Assembly: GCF_900109615.1 (NCBI RefSeq) | Contig: NZ_FOIX01000004.1 | Coordinates: 248,001 to 312,000, forward strand | Reading direction: 5' to 3' | Origin: Kaistella antarctica | GTDB lineage: Bacteria > Bacteroidota > Bacteroidia > Flavobacteriales > Weeksellaceae | Length of the DNA stretch: 64,000 bases | Shown: positions 62,905 to 64,000 of the stretch, piece after piece | Numbering within the stretch: the stretch's first letter is position 1 | Layout: every line of letters starts with the position of its first letter | Translations under genes and position numbers: made by a program | The notes under the pieces: generated by a model | The model's input: only the letters and a program-made list of their open reading frames with translations | Told to the model about the DNA's origin: nothing | The model's database searches: none

Positions 62905-64000
62905 ATTGTGATTTTACTGTTGCAAAATAAACCAGAATGTAACCATTAATCAAATTGATAAAATTGGCAATTAACACTCCGTAAGCGATACCCATAATTT
63001 TATTGTCTGAATAATACATAAATACAAAAGGGCAAATAACAAGTAAGAGAGAGAAAATGGTATGATAAATTACAATAAGTTTCCATTTTTTCATACTTAA
63101 CAGAACATTGACTCCAATAACACTCCCATTAAAAACGCCAGCAAAAAATAAAATCTGCATCACTGGAACCGACTCAATGTAATTTGGAAAGAAAGCCTCA
63201 GTAACGTAAGGGATTAATAATGAACCTATAATTGCGAGAATTAGCAAACCCAAAAATATAAGACTAATATTTTTTTTTAAATATATCCACAATTGGACAG
63301 CGTTGTTATTTTTTGCAAAATTCTCGGTCATTGTAGGATAGATATAACTTGCAATAGAACCTGAAAACAAGGTGATAGAACTAAAACCCAAGTAAGCAAA
63401 AGAATATATACCCATCGCCGAAATATCTAAATATTTCAAAATTAATAATCTATCAAAACTCGTTGCAACTGATTGTACATAAGCCAAAATGAATATCGGC
63501 AAACCAGTTTTTATAAGTTTCAGGTACAATTTCTTATCAAAAAAAAATTTAACAGGAAAAGGTCTATAATAATGAAGTAATGCAACATAAATAGCTAGAA
63601 CAATAATACTCTTTATAAGTAATCCATAATAAGCATAATAAATGATGAATACGATTGTAGTTAAGTTTACTAATGCTTGAACAATATTTATTATTGAAAA
63701 TCTAAAAAATGATTGCTGTGTTCGAAAAGTTGCTGTAATAAAATCTTGGTAAAATGAAAAAGTAACCAAAACAACTATTGCGATGGCTCCGTAAAAAAAC
63801 TTGGGAGTATCTGGTGTAAAAAACAATAGATAAAACCCTCCTGCTAACGCTAATAAGGCAATGCATACCGCAATATAAGATTGGGTAGTCTGTACTAATT
63901 TTTCCGCCTTTTCATTATCTCCTTTACCTATTGCTAATGGCAGCTCAAGGTTTAAACCATTTACAATACCTAATTGCAGAATTATGGTATAGGTGAGTAT
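62891..64000 (-). CDS. Polysaccharide flippase Wzx (partial, 5' end outside)
   Basis: A membrane protein of the Wzx/MATE type, open from the stop codon at 62891 to the right edge of the window. The first ATG lies further upstream, so the gene starts beyond 64000. The part here shows about 10 helices, with GIVNGLNLELPLAIGKGDN in the portion nearest the edge and LVNLTTIVFIIYYAYYGLL further on. It moves the lipid-linked repeat unit across the inner membrane. It overlaps the next gene by 14 nt. Confidence 0.85.
   Translation of the reverse strand: MLTYTIILQLGIVNGLNLELPLAIGKGDNEKAEKLVQTTQSYIAVCIALLALAGGFYLLFFTPDTPKFFYGAIAIVVLVTFSFYQDFITATFRTQQSFFRFSIINIVQALVNLTTIVFIIYYAYYGLLIKSIIVLAIYVALLHYYRPFPVKFFFDKKLYLKLIKTGLPIFILAYVQSVATSFDRLLILKYLDISAMGIYSFAYLGFSSITLFSGSIASYIYPTMTENFAKNNNAVQLWIYLKKNISLIFLGLLILAIIGSLLIPYVTEAFFPNYIESVPVMQILFFAGVFNGSVIGVNVLLSMKKWKLIVIYHTIFSLLLVICPFVFMYYSDNKIMGIAYGVLIANFINLINGYILVYFATVKSQYVRK

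Noticed and set aside
1..64000. Search for tRNA or rRNA genes, CRISPR arrays, insertion sequences and prophage genes
   Set aside because: No cloverleaf-like gaps, regular spacers, transposase frames or phage structural genes were recognised. Reading by eye can miss a single tRNA.

Overview
The window reads as chromosome from a low-GC Bacteroidota of the class Flavobacteriia, most likely the Chryseobacterium/Kaistella group (Weeksellaceae). The evidence is an LpxC-FabZ fusion gene, the type IX secretion regulator PorX, a ribosomal protein S16 with a long Ala/Glu/Lys-rich tail, TonB-dependent uptake genes, and many promoters with the Bacteroidota -7 box TAnnTTTG. The species is an inference. 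No rRNA, tRNA, CRISPR array, insertion sequence or prophage was seen.

Layout. 1-12 kb: an efflux adaptor, a small envelope operon (ABC exporter, lipoprotein, HD hydrolase), lptB with an unusual C-terminal extension, an ECF sigma factor with a four-helix membrane partner, then asnS and rpoN with a RelE/ParE-type toxin-antitoxin pair between them. 11.5-13 kb: rpsP and rimM. 13-17.7 kb: a TonB-dependent siderophore receptor with a PepSY membrane protein, and an amino-acid permease. 18-25 kb: an ABC-F protein, a periplasmic thioredoxin, a GH25 lysozyme, a secreted protein of unknown role and uvrC. 25-28.7 kb: a Cys-rich 604-residue protein of unknown function divergent from hutH. 28.8-37 kb: an envelope operon running HD hydrolase, lpxD, lpxC/fabZ, lpxA, efp, a second lpxD-like gene, a secreted protein, sucD and an outer-membrane barrel. 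37.3-42 kb: porX, xth, rlpA and rimO. 42.2-43.4 kb: a cation/proton antiporter.

43.5-64 kb (continuing past the right edge) is a surface polysaccharide locus, all on the minus strand. In transcription order it encodes a Wzx flippase (partial), a GT-B-like protein, a Wzy polymerase, a glycosyltransferase, a secreted beta-helix-like protein, another glycosyltransferase and a sugar epimerase. Then come a WbpG/HisH/HisF amidination module, a WbjBCD (FnlABC/CapEFG) UDP-L-FucNAc module with a cupin inserted, a WbjE-like transferase, a WbjF-like epimerase, a WbpL-like initiating transferase, rmlC, rmlB, rmlA and a terminator. The order wbjB-C-D-E-F-wbpL is the one I recall from the Pseudomonas aeruginosa O11 locus. 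Together the genes suggest a Wzx/Wzy-made O-antigen or capsule with L-FucNAc, an acetamidino-substituted sugar and a dTDP-6-deoxyhexose.

Intergenic space holds structured repeats. Three copies of one element share outer flanks (GCGACCCGA on the left, CGGA...CGCCC on the right) around a hairpin whose interior differs in each copy. A second element of similar design, a four-hairpin array after xth, a duplicated 20-mer in the rpsP leader and heptamer (A/G)TTGATA triplets are also present. Several genes (lptB, rimM, uvrC) have the TAnnTTTG box exactly 4 nt before ATG, which implies leaderless mRNAs.
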